A stretch of DNA of 64,000 nucleotides, taken from contig CM072810.1 in assembly GCA_037013495.1 (NCBI GenBank), positions 71,842,449 to 71,906,448 on the forward strand, given 5' to 3'. Position 1 is the first letter of the stretch, and every line of letters begins with the position of its first letter. Under the pieces are notes generated by a model. It was not told the DNA's origin. It worked only from the letters and a program-made list of their open reading frames with translations, and did not search any database. A program made the position numbers and the translations under genes. This DNA comes from Hippophae tibetana (Eukaryota; Streptophyta; Magnoliopsida; Rosales; Elaeagnaceae). Shown piece by piece: positions 12,051 to 25,200 of the stretch.

Positions 12051-12740
12051 ATGTAAACGGAGTAATTTGGTTTCAAAAAAATATATTTTTAGGAATCCAT
12101 GCTCTGATTATAGGAATCTTTACATGCTTCGATATTATATATTATATTAAAAGTCCCGTCACCCGAAAAAAAAGTAATGCCCGTGTAAAATTGGAATTAT
12201 GATTTAACAAATGTTCTTTTTTTAATATTGTAAACAGTAGAACCCATCTTCTTAGTCCCTACAATTTTTTTTATGAAGAACAATGAATGATTGAGCGTAG
12301 AAATAAAGATTAAGACTAATAGACGAAGATTAAAAAAGGAACTACGAAATTAAATCCACACACGAAATCAACATCAATAAGTCCCTAAAACCCCAACCTT
12401 TTGACGCAAAAAAAAATGATCACTCCCTTTGATGTGTCGAATACAATCATTCCATCAAGAACACTTGGAAAAAAGTACAAAGCTTGGTAAAAAATATTTT
12501 CATTAATTATACTACTTCTTCCTCCATAAAAATGTTGTTGTTTTCTTATATAAGAAACAAAACCCTACCCGTAATGCAACCTTAGTGGGGATATTTAGTT
12601 GTGACATGTGCTTAATCAATCCGTAAATAAGAAAAGCATAAAAATACGTATGATAAATAAGACAAATTAAATTCCACAATTCAGTAGAAACAAAATCGCT
12701 AAACATAAGAGGATCATAATTAAATAAAACAAAACTAATT
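12051..12740 (+). repeat. Transition: remainder of monomer 14
   Basis: This part of monomer 14 departs from its partner monomer 11. It carries AGTCCCGTCACCCG, CCCGAAAAAAAAGT, CAATGAATGATTG, a run GACGCAAAAAAAAATG, and a two-base shortening in TTGGAAAAAAGTAC near 12,470. Several of these variants reappear in monomer 27 (anchor 23,965), 13 monomers away. The segment is ordinary satellite with no unique sequence. Confidence 0.75.
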
Positions 12741-12763
12741 GCTTCCCCCATTAATCTTTCCAT
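12512..12763 (-). other. Recurrent ~83-codon ORF (minus strand), probably not a gene
   Basis: Read on the minus strand from an ATG at 12,763, the conceptual peptide begins MERLMGEAIS. It contains a long hydrophobic segment (about residues 21-51) rich in Leu, Ile, Tyr and Phe. Equivalent frames occur in most monomers of the left and middle subfamilies, but are truncated or frameshifted in many right-subfamily copies, where the start region reads CCCAATTAATC followed by CATTTATATTCC. No motif of a known protein family is visible. Recurrence is expected from monomer identity alone. Confidence 0.3.
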
Positions 12764-15700
12764 TTGATATTCCAAATCTATCCCTTGTGAAGGATCATGA
12801 GAATCTTTGTATGATCTACAGAATATTTTTTAGATATTGAGAACTTTAGAATTTTTTTAAACACAATCTTGGTTAGCAACTCAATCGCTCTTATGGTGGC
12901 ATCGAAAAAAAAACAAATGTAAAAAAAAAACGGAATATGTGCGACGAAAATTTTAAACTCTCGGTAGGTGATGTAAACGGAGTAATTTGGTTTCAAAAAA
13001 ATATATTTTTAGGAATCCATGCTCTGATTATAGGAATCTTTACATGCTTCGATATTATATATTATATTAAAAGTTCCGTCACCCGAGAAAAAAGTAATGC
13101 CCGTGTAAAATTGGAATTGTGATTTAACAAATGTTCTTTTTTTAATATTGTAAACAGTAGAACCCATCTTCTTAGTCCCTACAATTTTTTTTATGAAGAA
13201 CAATGATTGATTGAGCGTAGAAATAAAGATTAAGACTAATAGACGAAGATTTAAAAAGGAACTACGAAATTAAATCCACCCACGAAATCAACATCAATAA
13301 GTCCCTAAAACCCCAACCTTTTGACGCCAAAAAAAATGATCACTCCCTTTGATGTGTCGAATACAATCATTCCATCAAGAACACTTGGAAGAAAAGTACA
13401 AAGTTTGGTAAAAAATATTTTCATTAATTATACTACTTCTCCCTCCATAAAAATGTTGTTGTTTTGTTATATAAGAAACAAAACCCTACCCGTAATGCAA
13501 CCTTAGTGGGGATATTTAGTTGTGACATGTGCTTAATGAATCCGTAAATAATAAAAGCATAAAAATACGTATGATAAATAAGACAAATTAAATTCCACAA
13601 TTCAGTAGACACAAAATCGCTAAACATAAGAGGTTCATAATTAAATAAAACAGAACTAATTGCTTCCCCCATTAATCTTTCCATTTGATATTCCAAATCT
13701 ATCCCTTGTGAAGCATCATGAGAATCTTTGTTTGATCTACAGAATATTTGTTAGATATTGAGAACTTTAGAATTGTTTTAAACACACTCTTGGTAGCAAC
13801 TCAATCGGTCTTATGGTGGCATTGAAAAAAAACAAATGTTAAAAAAAACGGAATATGTGCGACGAAAATTTTAAACTCTCGGTAGGTGATGTAAAGGGTG
13901 TAATTTGGTTTCAAAAAAATATATTCTTAGGAATCCATGCTCTGATTATAGGAATCTTTACATGCTTCGATATTATATATTATATTAAAAGTTCCGTCAC
14001 CCGAGTCAAAAGTAATGGCCGTGTAAAATTGGAATTGTGATTTAAAAAATGTTCTTTTTTTAATATTGTAAACAGTAGAACCCATCTTCTTAGTCCCTAC
14101 AATTTGTTTTATGAAGAACAATGATTGATTGAGCGTAGAAATAAAGATTTAGACTAATAGACGAAGATTTAAAAAGGAACTACGAAATTAAATCCACACA
14201 CGAAATCAACATCAATAAGTCCCTAAAACCCCAACCTTTTGACGCCAAAAAAAATGATCACTCCCTTTGATGTGTCGAATACAATCATTCCATCAAGAAC
14301 ACTTGGAAGAAAAGTACAAAGGTTGGTAAAAAATATTTTCATTAATTATACTACTTCTTCCTCCATAAAAATGTTGTTGTTTTGTTATATATGAAACAAA
14401 ACCCTACCCGTAATGTAACCTTAGTGTGGATATTTAGTTGTGACATGTGCTTAATCAATCCGTAAATAAGAAAAGCATAAAAATACGTATGATAAATAAG
14501 ACAAATTAAATTCCACAATTCAGTAGAAACAAAATCGCTAAACATAAGAGGATCATAATTAAATAAAACAGAACTAATTGCTTCCCCCATTAATCTTTCC
14601 ATTTGATATTCCAAATCTATCCCTTGTGAAGGATCATGAGAATCTTTGTATGATCTACAGAATATTTTTTAGATATTGAGAACTTTAGAATTTTTTTAAA
14701 CACAATCTTGGTTAGCAACTCAATCGCTCTTATGGTGGCATCGAAAAAAAAACAAATGTAAAAAAAAACGGAATATGTGCGACGAAAATTTTAAACTCTC
14801 GGTAGGTGATGTAAACGGAGTAATTTGGTTTCAAAAAAATATATTTTTAGGAATCCATGCTCTGATTATAGGAATCTTTACATGCTTCGATATTATATAT
14901 TATATTAAAAGTTCCGTCACCCGAGAAAAAAGTAATGCCCGTGTAAAATTGGAATTGTGATTTAACAAATGTTCTTTTTTTAATATTGTAAACAGTAGAA
15001 CCCATCTTCTTAGTCCCTACAATTTTTTTTATGAAGAACAATGATTGATTGAGCGTAGAAATAAAGATTAAGACTAATAGACGAAGATTTAAAAAGGAAC
15101 TACGAAATTAAATCCACACACGAAATCAACATCAATAAGTCCCTAAAACCCCAACCTTTTGACGCCAAAAAAAATGATCACTCCCTTTGATGTGTCGAAT
15201 ACAATCATTCCATCAAGAACACTTGGAAGAAAAGTACAAAGCTTGGTAAAAAATATTTTCCTTAATTATACTAATTCTTCCTCCATAAAAATGTTGTTGT
15301 TTTCTTATATAAGAAACAAAACCCTACCCGTAATGCAACCTTAGTGGGGATATTTAGTTGTGACATGTGCTTAATCAATCCGTAAATAATAAAAGCATAA
15401 AAATACGTATGATAAATAAGACAAATTAAATTCCACAATTCAGTAGACACAAAATCGCTAAACATAAGAGGTTCATAATTAAATAAAACAGAACTAATTG
15501 CTTCCCCCATTAATCTTTCCATTTGATATTCCAAATCTATCCCTTGTGAAGCATCATGAGAATCTTTGTTTGATCTACAGAATATTTGTTAGATATTGAG
15601 AACTTTAGAATTGTTTTAAACACACTCTTGGTAGCAACTCAATCGGTCTTATGGTGGCATTGAAAAAAAACAAATGTTAAAAAAAACGGAATATGTGCGA

Positions 15701-18700
15701 CGAAAATTTTAAACTCTCGGTAGGTGATGTAAAGGGTGTAATTTGGTTTCAAAAAAATATATTCTTAGGAATCCATGCTCTGATTATAGGAATCTTTACA
15801 TGCTTCGATATTATATATTATATTAAAAGTTCCGTCACCCGAGTCAAAAGTAATGGCCGTGTAAAATTGGAATTGTGATTTAAAAAATGTTCTTTTTTTA
15901 ATATTGTAAACAGTAGAACCCATCTTCTTAGTCCCTACAATTTGTTTTATGAAGAACAATGATTGATTGAGCGTAGAAATAAAGATTTAGACTAATAGAC
16001 GAAGATTTAAAAAGGAACTACGAAATTAAATCCACACACGAAATCAACATCAATAAGTCCCTAAAACCCCAACCTTTTGACGCCAAAAAAAATGATCACT
16101 CCCTTTGATGTGTCGAATACAATCATTCCATCAAGAACACTTGGAAGAAAAGTACAAAGGTTGGTAAAAAATATTTTCATTAATTATACTACTTCTTCCT
16201 CCATAAAAATGTTGTTGTTTTGTTATATATGAAACAAAACCCTACCCGTAATGTAACCTTAGTGTGGATATTTAGTTGTGACATGTGCTTAATCAATCCG
16301 TAAATAAGAAAAGCATAAAAATACGTATGATAAATAAGACAAATTAAATTCCACAATTCAGTAGAAACAAAATCGCTAAACATAAGAGGATCATAATTAA
16401 ATAAAACAGAACTAATTGCTTCCCCCATTAATCTTTCCATTTGATATTCCAAATCTATCCCTTGTGAAGGATCATGAGAATCTTTGTATGATCTACAGAA
16501 TATTTTTTAGATATTGAGAACTTTAGAATTTTTTTAAACACAATCTTGGTTAGCAACTCAATCGCTCTTATGGTGGCATCGAAAAAAAAACAAATGTAAA
16601 AAAAAACGGAATATGTGCGACGAAAATTTTAAACTCTCGGTAGGTGATGTAAACGGAGTAATTTGGTTTCAAAAAAATATATTTTTAGGAATCCATGCTC
16701 TGATTATAGGAATCTTTACATGCTTCGATATTATATATTATATTAAAAGTTCCGTCACCCGAGAAAAAAGTAATGCCCGTGTAAAATTGGAATTGTGATT
16801 TAACAAATGTTCTTTTTTTTAATATTGTAAACAGTAGAACCCATCTTCTTAGTCCCTACAATTTTTTTTATGAAGAACAATGATTGATTGAGCGTAGAAA
16901 TAAAGATTAAGACTAATAGACGAAGATTTAAAAAGGAACTACGAAATTAAATCCACACACGAAATCAACATCAATAAGTCCCTAAAACCCCAACCTTTTG
17001 ACGCCAAAAAAAATGATCACTCCCTTTGATGTGTCGAATACAATCATTCCATCAAGAACACTTGGAAGAAAAGTACAAAGTTTGGTAAAAAATATTTTCA
17101 TTAATTATACTACTTCTCCCTCCATAAAAATGTTGTTGTTTTGTTATATAAGAAACAAAACCCTACCCGTAATGCAACCTTAGTGGGGATATTTAGTTGT
17201 GACATGTGCTTAATGAATCCGTAAATAATAAAAGCATAAAAATACGTATGATAAATAAGACAAATTAAATTCCACAATTCAGTAGACACAAAATCGCTAA
17301 ACATAAGAGGTTCATAATTAAATAAAACAGAACTAATTGCTTCCCCCATTAATCTTTCCATTTGATATTCCAAATCTATCCCTTGTGAAGCATCATGAGA
17401 ATCTTTGTTTGATCTACAGAATATTTGTTAGATATTGAGAACTTTAGAATTGTTTTAAACACACTCTTGGTAGCAACTCAATCGGTCTTATGGTGGCATT
17501 GAAAAAAAACAAATGTTAAAAAAAACGGAATATGTGCGACGAAAATTTTAAACTCTCGGTAGGTGATGTAAAGGGTGTAATTTGGTTTCAAAAAAATATA
17601 TTCTTAGGAATCCATGCTCTGATTATAGGAATCTTTACATGCTTCGATATTATATATTATATTAAAAGTTCCGTCACCCGAGTCAAAAGTAATGGCCGTG
17701 TAAAATTGGAATTGTGATTTAAAAAATGTTCTTTTTTTAATATTGTAAACAGTAGAACCCATCTTCTTAGTCCCTACAATTTGTTTTATGAAGAACAATG
17801 ATTGATTGAGCGTAGAAATAAAGATTTAGACTAATAGACGAAGATTTAAAAAGGAACTACGAAATTAAATCCACACACGAAATCAACATCAATAAGTCCC
17901 TAAAACCCCAACCTTTTGACGCCAAAAAAAATGATCACTCCCTTTGATGTGTCGAATACAATCATTCCATCAAGAACACTTGGAAGAAAAGTACAAAGGT
18001 TGGTAAAAAATATTTTCATTAATTATACTACTTCTTCCTCCATAAAAATGTTGTTGTTTTGTTATATATGAAACAAAACCCTACCCGTAATGTAACCTTA
18101 GTGTGGATATTTAGTTGTGACATGTGCTTAATCAATCCGTAAATAAGAAAAGCATAAAAATACGTATGATAAATAAGACAAATTAAATTCCACAATTCAG
18201 TAGAAACAAAATCGCTAAACATAAGAGGATCATAATTAAATAAAACAGAACTAATTGCTTCCCCCATTAATCTTTCCATTTGATATTCCAAATCTATCCC
18301 TTGTGAAGGATCATGAGAATCTTTGTATGATCTACAGAATATTTTTTAGATATTGAGAACTTTAGAATTTTTTTAAACACAATCTTGGTTAGCAACTCAA
18401 TCGCTCTTATGGTGGCATCGAAAAAAAAACAAATGTAAAAAAAAACGGAATATGTGCGACGAAAATTTTAAACTCTCGGTAGGTGATGTAAACGGAGTAA
18501 TTTGGTTTCAAAAAAATATATTTTTAGGAATCCATGCTCTGATTATAGGAATCTTTACATGCTTCGATATTATATATTATATTAAAAGTTCCGTCACCCG
18601 AGAAAAAAGTAATGCCCGTGTAAAATTGGAATTGTGATTTAACAAATGTTCTTTTTTTAATATTGTAAACAGTAGAACCCATCTTCTTAGTCCCTACAAT

Positions 18701-21180
18701 TTTTTTTATGAAGAACAATGATTGATTGAGCGTAGAAATAAAGATTAAGACTAATAGACGAAGATTTAAAAAGGAACTACGAAATTAAATCCACACACGA
18801 AATCAACATCAATAAGTCCCTAAAACCCCAACCTTTTGACGCCAAAAAAAATGATCACTCCCTTTGATGTGTCGAATACAATCATTCCATCAAGAACACT
18901 TGGAAGAAAAGTACAAAGCTTGGTAAAAAATATTTTCCTTAATTATACTAATTCTTCCTCCATAAAAATGTTGTTGTTTTCTTATATAAGAAACAAAACC
19001 CTACCCGTAATGCAACCTTAGTGGGGATATTTAGTTGTGACATGTGCTTAATCAATCCGTAAATAATAAAAGCATAAAAATACGTATGATAAATAAGACA
19101 AATTAAATTCCACAATTCAGTAGACACAAAATCGCTAAACATAAGAGGTTCATAATTAAATAAAACAGAACTAATTGCTTCCCCCATTAATCTTTCCATT
19201 TGATATTCCAAATCTATCCCTTGTGAAGCATCATGAGAATCTTTGTTTGATCTACAGAATATTTGTTAGATATTGAGAACTTTAGAATTGTTTTAAACAC
19301 ACTCTTGGTAGCAACTCAATCGGTCTTATGGTGGCATTGAAAAAAAACAAATGTTAAAAAAAACGGAATATGTGCGACGAAAATTTTAAACTCTCGGTAG
19401 GTGATGTAAAGGGTGTAATTTGGTTTCAAAAAAATATATTCTTAGGAATCCATGCTCTGATTATAGGAATCTTTACATGCTTCGATATTATATATTATAT
19501 TAAAAGTTCCGTCACCCGAGTCAAAAGTAATGGCCGTGTAAAATTGGAATTGTGATTTAAAAAATGTTCTTTTTTTAATATTGTAAACAGTAGAACCCAT
19601 CTTCTTAGTCCCTACAATTTGTTTTATGAAGAACAATGATTGATTGAGCGTAGAAATAAAGATTTAGACTAATAGACGAAGATTTAAAAAGGAACTACGA
19701 AATTAAATCCACACACGAAATCAACATCAATAAGTCCCTAAAACCCCAACCTTTTGACGCCAAAAAAAATGATCACTCCCTTTGATGTGTCGAATACAAT
19801 CATTCCATCAAGAACACTTGGAAGAAAAGTACAAAGGTTGGTAAAAAATATTTTCATTAATTATACTACTTCTTCCTCCATAAAAATGTTGTTGTTTTGT
19901 TATATATGAAACAAAACCCTACCCGTAATGTAACCTTAGTGTGGATATTTAGTTGTGACATGTGCTTAATCAATCCGTAAATAAGAAAAGCATAAAAATA
20001 CGTATGATAAATAAGACAAATTAAATTCCACAATTCAGTAGAAACAAAATCGCTAAACATAAGAGGATCATAATTAAATAAAACAGAACTAATTGCTTCC
20101 CCCATTAATCTTTCCATTTGATATTCCAAATCTATCCCTTGTGAAGGATCATGAGAATCTTTGTATGATCTACAGAATATTTTTTAGATATTGAGAACTT
20201 TAGAATTTTTTTAAACACAATCTTGGTTAGCAACTCAATCGCTCTTATGGTGGCATCGAAAAAAAAACAAATGTAAAAAAAAACGGAATATGTGCGACGA
20301 AAATTTTAAACTCTCGGTAGGTGATGTAAACGGAGTAATTTGGTTTCAAAAAAATATATTTTTAGGAATCCATGCTCTGATTATAGGAATCTTTACATGC
20401 TTCGATATTATATATTATATTAAAAGTTCCGTCACCCGAGAAAAAAGTAATGCCCGTGTAAAATTGGAATTGTGATTTAACAAATGTTCTTTTTTTAATA
20501 TTGTAAACAGTAGAACCCATCTTCTTAGTCCCTACAATTTTTTTTATGAAGAACAATGATTGATTGAGCGTAGAAATAAAGATTAAGACTAATAGACGAA
20601 GATTTAAAAAGGAACTACGAAATTAAATCCACACACGAAATCAACATCAATAAGTCCCTAAAACCCCAACCTTTTGACGCCAAAAAAAATGATCACTCCC
20701 TTTGATGTGTCGAATACAATCATTCCATCAAGAACACTTGGAAGAAAAGTACAAAGCTTGGTAAAAAATATTTTCCTTAATTATACTAATTCTTCCTCCA
20801 TAAAAATGTTGTTGTTTTCTTATATAAGAAACAAAACCCTACCCGTAATGCAACCTTAGTGGGGATATTTAGTTGTGACATGTGCTTAATCAATCCGTAA
20901 ATAATAAAAGCATAAAAATACGTATGATAAATAAGACAAATTAAATTCCACAATTCAGTAGACACAAAATCGCTAAACATAAGAGGTTCATAATTAAATA
21001 AAACAGAACTAATTGCTTCCCCCATTAATCTTTCCATTTGATATTCCAAATCTATCCCTTGTGAAGCATCATGAGAATCTTTGTTTGATCTACAGAATAT
21101 TTGTTAGATATTGAGAACTTTAGAATTGTTTTAAACACACTCTTGGTAGCAACTCAATCGGTCTTATGGTGGCATTGAAA
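12741..21180 (+). repeat. Block 4: dimer array with tetramer superstructure (1,838 and 3,677 bp)
   Basis: Odd monomers 15-23 are beta type (GTAAACGGAGTAA, CGAGAAAAAAGTAATGCC) and even monomers 16-22 are alpha type (GTAAAGGGTGTAA, CGAGTCAAAAGTAATGG). This gives about 4.5 dimer copies. The second halves of the odd monomers add a second level. Monomers 15 and 19 carry CTTCTCCCTCC and TTTGTTATATAAG, while 17, 21 and 23 carry TTTCCTTAATTATAC and CTAATTCTTCC. Equivalent points are therefore 3,677 bp apart (13,321 to 16,998, and 15,159 to 18,836). By eye the two tetramer copies differ at only a couple of places: C at 13,280, and an extra T at 16,813-16,820. Confidence 0.9.
16813..16820 (+). repeat. 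T8 tract, expanded by one base relative to sister copies
   Basis: Monomers 15, 17, 21 and 23 have seven Ts at this position, while monomer 19 has eight. This one-base expansion is why the 16,613-17,532 interval is 919 bp rather than 918 bp. It interrupts the minus-strand frame that is open in the sister copies. Confidence 0.85.
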
Positions 21181-23230
21181 AAAAACAAATGTAAAAAAAA
21201 ACGGAATATGTGCGACGAAAATTTTAAACTCTCGGTAGGTGATGTAAAGGGTGTAATTTGGTTTCAAGAAAATATATTCTTAGGAATCCATGCTCTGATT
21301 ATAGGAATCTTTACATGCTTCGATATTATATATTATATTAAAAGTTCCGTCACCCGAGTCAAAAGTAATGGCCGTGTAAAATTGAAATTGTGATTTAAAA
21401 AATGTTCTTTTTTTAATATTGTAAACAGTAGAACCCATCTTCTTAGTCCCTACAATTTGTTTTATGAAGAACAATGATTGATTGAGCGTAGAAAGAAAGA
21501 TTAAGACTAATAGACGAAGATTTAAAAAGGAACTACGAAATTAAATCCACACACGAAATCAACATCAATAAGTCCCTAAAACCCCAACCTTTTGACGCCA
21601 AAAAAAATGATCACTCCCTTTGATGTGTCGAATACAATCATTCCATTAAGAACACTTGGAAGAAAAGTACAAAGTTTGGTAAAAAATATTTTCATTAATT
21701 ATACTACTTCTCCCTCCATAAAAATGTTGTTGTTTTGTTATATAAGAAACAAAACCCTACCCGTAATGCAACCTTAGTGGGGATATTTAGTTGTGACATG
21801 TGCTTAATCAATCCGTAAATAAGAAAAGCATAAAAATACGTATGATAAATAAGACAAATTAAATTCCACAATTCAGTAGACACAAAATCGCTAAACATAA
21901 GAGGTTCATAATTAAATAAAACATAACTAATTGCTTCCCCCATTAATCTTTCCATTTGATATTCCAAATCTATCCCTTGTGAAGCATCATGAGAATCTTT
22001 GTTTGATCTACAGAATATTTGTTAGATATTGAGAACTTTAGAATTGTTTTAAACACACTCTTGGTAGCAACTCAATCGGTCTTATGGTGGCATTGAAAAA
22101 AAACAAATGTAAAAAAAAACGGAATATGTGCGACGAAAATTTTAAACTCTCGGTAGGTGATGTAAAGGTTGTAATTTGGTTTCAAAAAAATATATTCTTA
22201 GGAATCCATGCTTTGATTATAGGAATCTTTACATGCTTCGATATTATATATTATATTAAAAGTTCCGTCACCCGAGTCAAAAGTAATGGCCGTGTAAAAT
22301 TGAAATTGTGATTTAAAAAATGTTCTTTTTTTAATATTGTAAACAGTAGAACCCATCTTCTTAGTCCCTACAATTTGTTTTATGAAGAACAATGATTGAT
22401 TGAGCGTAGAAATAAAGATTAAGACTAATAGACGAAGATTTAAAAAGGAACTACGAAATTAAATCCACACACGAAATCAACATCAATAAGTCCCTAAAAC
22501 CCCAACCTTTTGACGCCAAAAAAAATGATCACTCCCTTTGATGTGTCGAATACAATCATTCCATTAAGAACACTTGGAAGAAAAGTACAAAGTTTGGTAA
22601 AAAATATTTTCATTAATTATACTACTTCTCCCTCCATAAAAATGTTGTTGTTTTGTTATATAAGAAACAAAACCCTACCCGTAATGCAACCTTAGTGGGG
22701 ATATTTAGTTGTGACATGTGCTTAATCAATCCGTAAATAAGAAAAGCATAAAAATACGTATGATAAATAAGACAAATTAAATTCCACAATTCAGTAGACA
22801 CAAAATCGCTAAACATAAGAGGTTCATAATTAAATAAAACATAACTAATTGCTTCCCCCATTAATCTTTCCATTTGATATTCCAAATCTATCCCTTGTGA
22901 AGCATCATGAGAATCTTTGTTTGATCTACAGAATATTTGTTAGATATTGAGAACTTTAGAATTGTTTTAAACACACTCTTGGTAGCAACTCAATCGGTCT
23001 TATGGTGGCATTGAAAAAAAACAAATGTAAAAAAAAACGGAATATGTGCGACGAAAATTTTAAACTCTCGGTAGGTGATGTAAAGGTTGTAATTTGGTTT
23101 CAAAAAAATATATTCTTAGGAATCCATGCTCTGATTATAGGAATCTTTACATGCTTCGATATTATATATTATATTAAAAGTTCCGTCACCCGAGTCAAAA
23201 GTAATGGCCGTGTAAAATTGGAATTCTGAT
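21181..23230 (+). repeat. Block 5: single-monomer duplication (offset 918 bp), three alpha monomers in a row
   Basis: Monomers 24, 25 and 26 are all alpha. The segment from about 21,510 to 22,430 repeats at about 22,431-23,200. Both copies share CCATTAAGAACACTTGG, AAAGTTTGG, CTTCTCCCTCC and AAACATAACTAATTG, and both lead into GTAAAGGTTGTAA. Differences seen are GCTTTGATTATAGG against GCTCTGATTATAGG, and TTGAAATTGTG against TTGGAATTCTG. Monomer 24 alone has TTTCAAGAAAAT and GAAAGAAAGATT. The alternating dimer order of block 4 stops here. Confidence 0.85.
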
Positions 23231-25200
23231 TTAAAAAATGTTCTTTTTTTAATATTGTAAACAGTAGAACCCATCTTCTTAGTCCCTACAATTTGTTTTA
23301 TGAAGAACAATGATTGATTGAGCGTAGAAATAAAGATTAAGACTAATAGACGAAGATTTAAAAAGGAACTACGAAATTAAATCCACACACGAAATCAACA
23401 TCAATAAGTCCCTAAAACCCCAACCTTTTGACGCCAAAAAAAATGATCACTCCCTTTGATGTGTCGAATACAATCATTCCATCAAGAACACTTGGAAGAA
23501 AAGTACAAAGCTTGGTAAAAAATATTTTCATTAATTATACTACTTCTTCCTCCATAAAAATGTTGTTGTTTTCTTATATATGAAACAAAACCCTACCCGT
23601 AATGCAACCTTAGTGGGGATATTTAGTTGTGACATGTGCTTAATCAATCCGTAAATAAGAAAAGCATAAAAATACGTATGATAAATAAGACAAATTAAAT
23701 TCCACAATTCAGTAGAAACAAAATCGCTAAACATAAGAGGATCATAATTAAATAAAACAGAACTAATTGCTTCCCCCATTAATCTTTCCATTTGATATTC
23801 CAAATCTATCCCTTGTGAAGGATCATGAGAATCTTTGTATGATCTACAGAATATTTTTTAGATATTGAGAACTTTAGAATTTTTTTAAACACACTCTTGG
23901 TTCGCAACTCAATCGCTGCTATGGTGGCATCGAAAAAAAACAAATGTAAAAAAAAAAACGGAATAGGTGCGACGAAAATTTTAAACTCTCGGTAGGTGAT
24001 GTAAACGGAGTAATTTGGTTTCAAAAAAATATATTTTTAGGAATCCATGCTCTGATTATAGGAATCTTTACATGCTTCGATTTTATATGTTATATTAAAA
24101 GTTCCGTCACCCGAAAAAAAAGTAATGCCCGTGTAAAATTGGAATTGTGATTTAACAAATGTTCTTTTTTTAATATTGTAAACAGCAGAACCCATCTTCT
24201 TAGTCCCTACAATTTTTTTTATGAAGAACAATGAATGATTGAGCGTAGAAATAAAGATTAAGACTAATAGACGAAGATTTAAAAAGGAACTACGAAATTA
24301 AATCCACACACGAAATCAACATCAATAAGTCCCTAAAACCCCAACCTTTTGACGCCAAAAAAAATGATCACTCCCTTTGATGTGTCGAATACAATCATTC
24401 CATCAAGAACACTTGGAAGAAAAGTACAAAGCTTGGTAAAAAATATTTTCATTAATTATACTACTTCTTCCTCCATAAAAATGTTGTTGTTTTCTTATAT
24501 ATGAAACAAAACCCTACCCGTAATGCAACCTTATTGTGGATATTTAGTTGTGACATGTGCTTAATCAATCCGTAAATAAGAAAAGCATAAAAATACGTAT
24601 GATAAATAAGACAAATTGAATTCCACAATTCAGTAGACACAAAATCGCTAAACATAAGAGGATCATAATTAAATAAAACAGAACTAATTGCTTCCCCCAT
24701 TAATCTTTCCATTTGATATTCCAAATCTATCCCTTGTGAAGCATTATGAGAATCTTTGTTTGATCTACAGAATATTTGTTAGATATTGAGAACTTTAGAA
24801 TTGTTTTAAACACACTCTTGGTAGCAACTCAATCGCTCTTATGGTGGCATTGAAAAAAAACAAATGTAAAAAAAAAAAACGGAATATGTGCGACGAAAAT
24901 TTTAAACTCTCGGTAGGTGATGTAAAGGGTGTAATTTGGTTTCAAAAAAATATATTCTTAGGAATCCATGCTCTGATTATAGGAATCTTTACATGCTTCG
25001 ATATTATATATTATATTAAAAGTTCCGTCATCCGAGTCAAAAGTAATGGCCGTGTAAAATTGGAATTGTGATTTAAAAAATGTTCTTTTTTTAATATTGT
25101 AAACAGTAGAACCCATCTTCTTAGTAACTACAATTTGTTTTATGAAGAACAATGATTGATTGAGCGTAGAAATAAAGATTAAGACTAAGAGACGAAGATT
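23231..25200 (+). repeat. Block 6: monomers 26.5-28, end of the left subfamily
   Basis: Monomer 27 (anchor 23,965) is a beta-type copy with AGG instead of ATG, GGTTCGCAACTC and CAATGAATGATTG. These features link it to monomer 14 and partly to monomer 11. Monomer 28 is alpha and is the first to carry ACTAAGAGACG (about 25,184) in place of ACTAATAGACG, marking the transition to the middle subfamily. It also has AGTAACTACAA in place of AGTCCCTACAA near 25,125. Confidence 0.8.
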
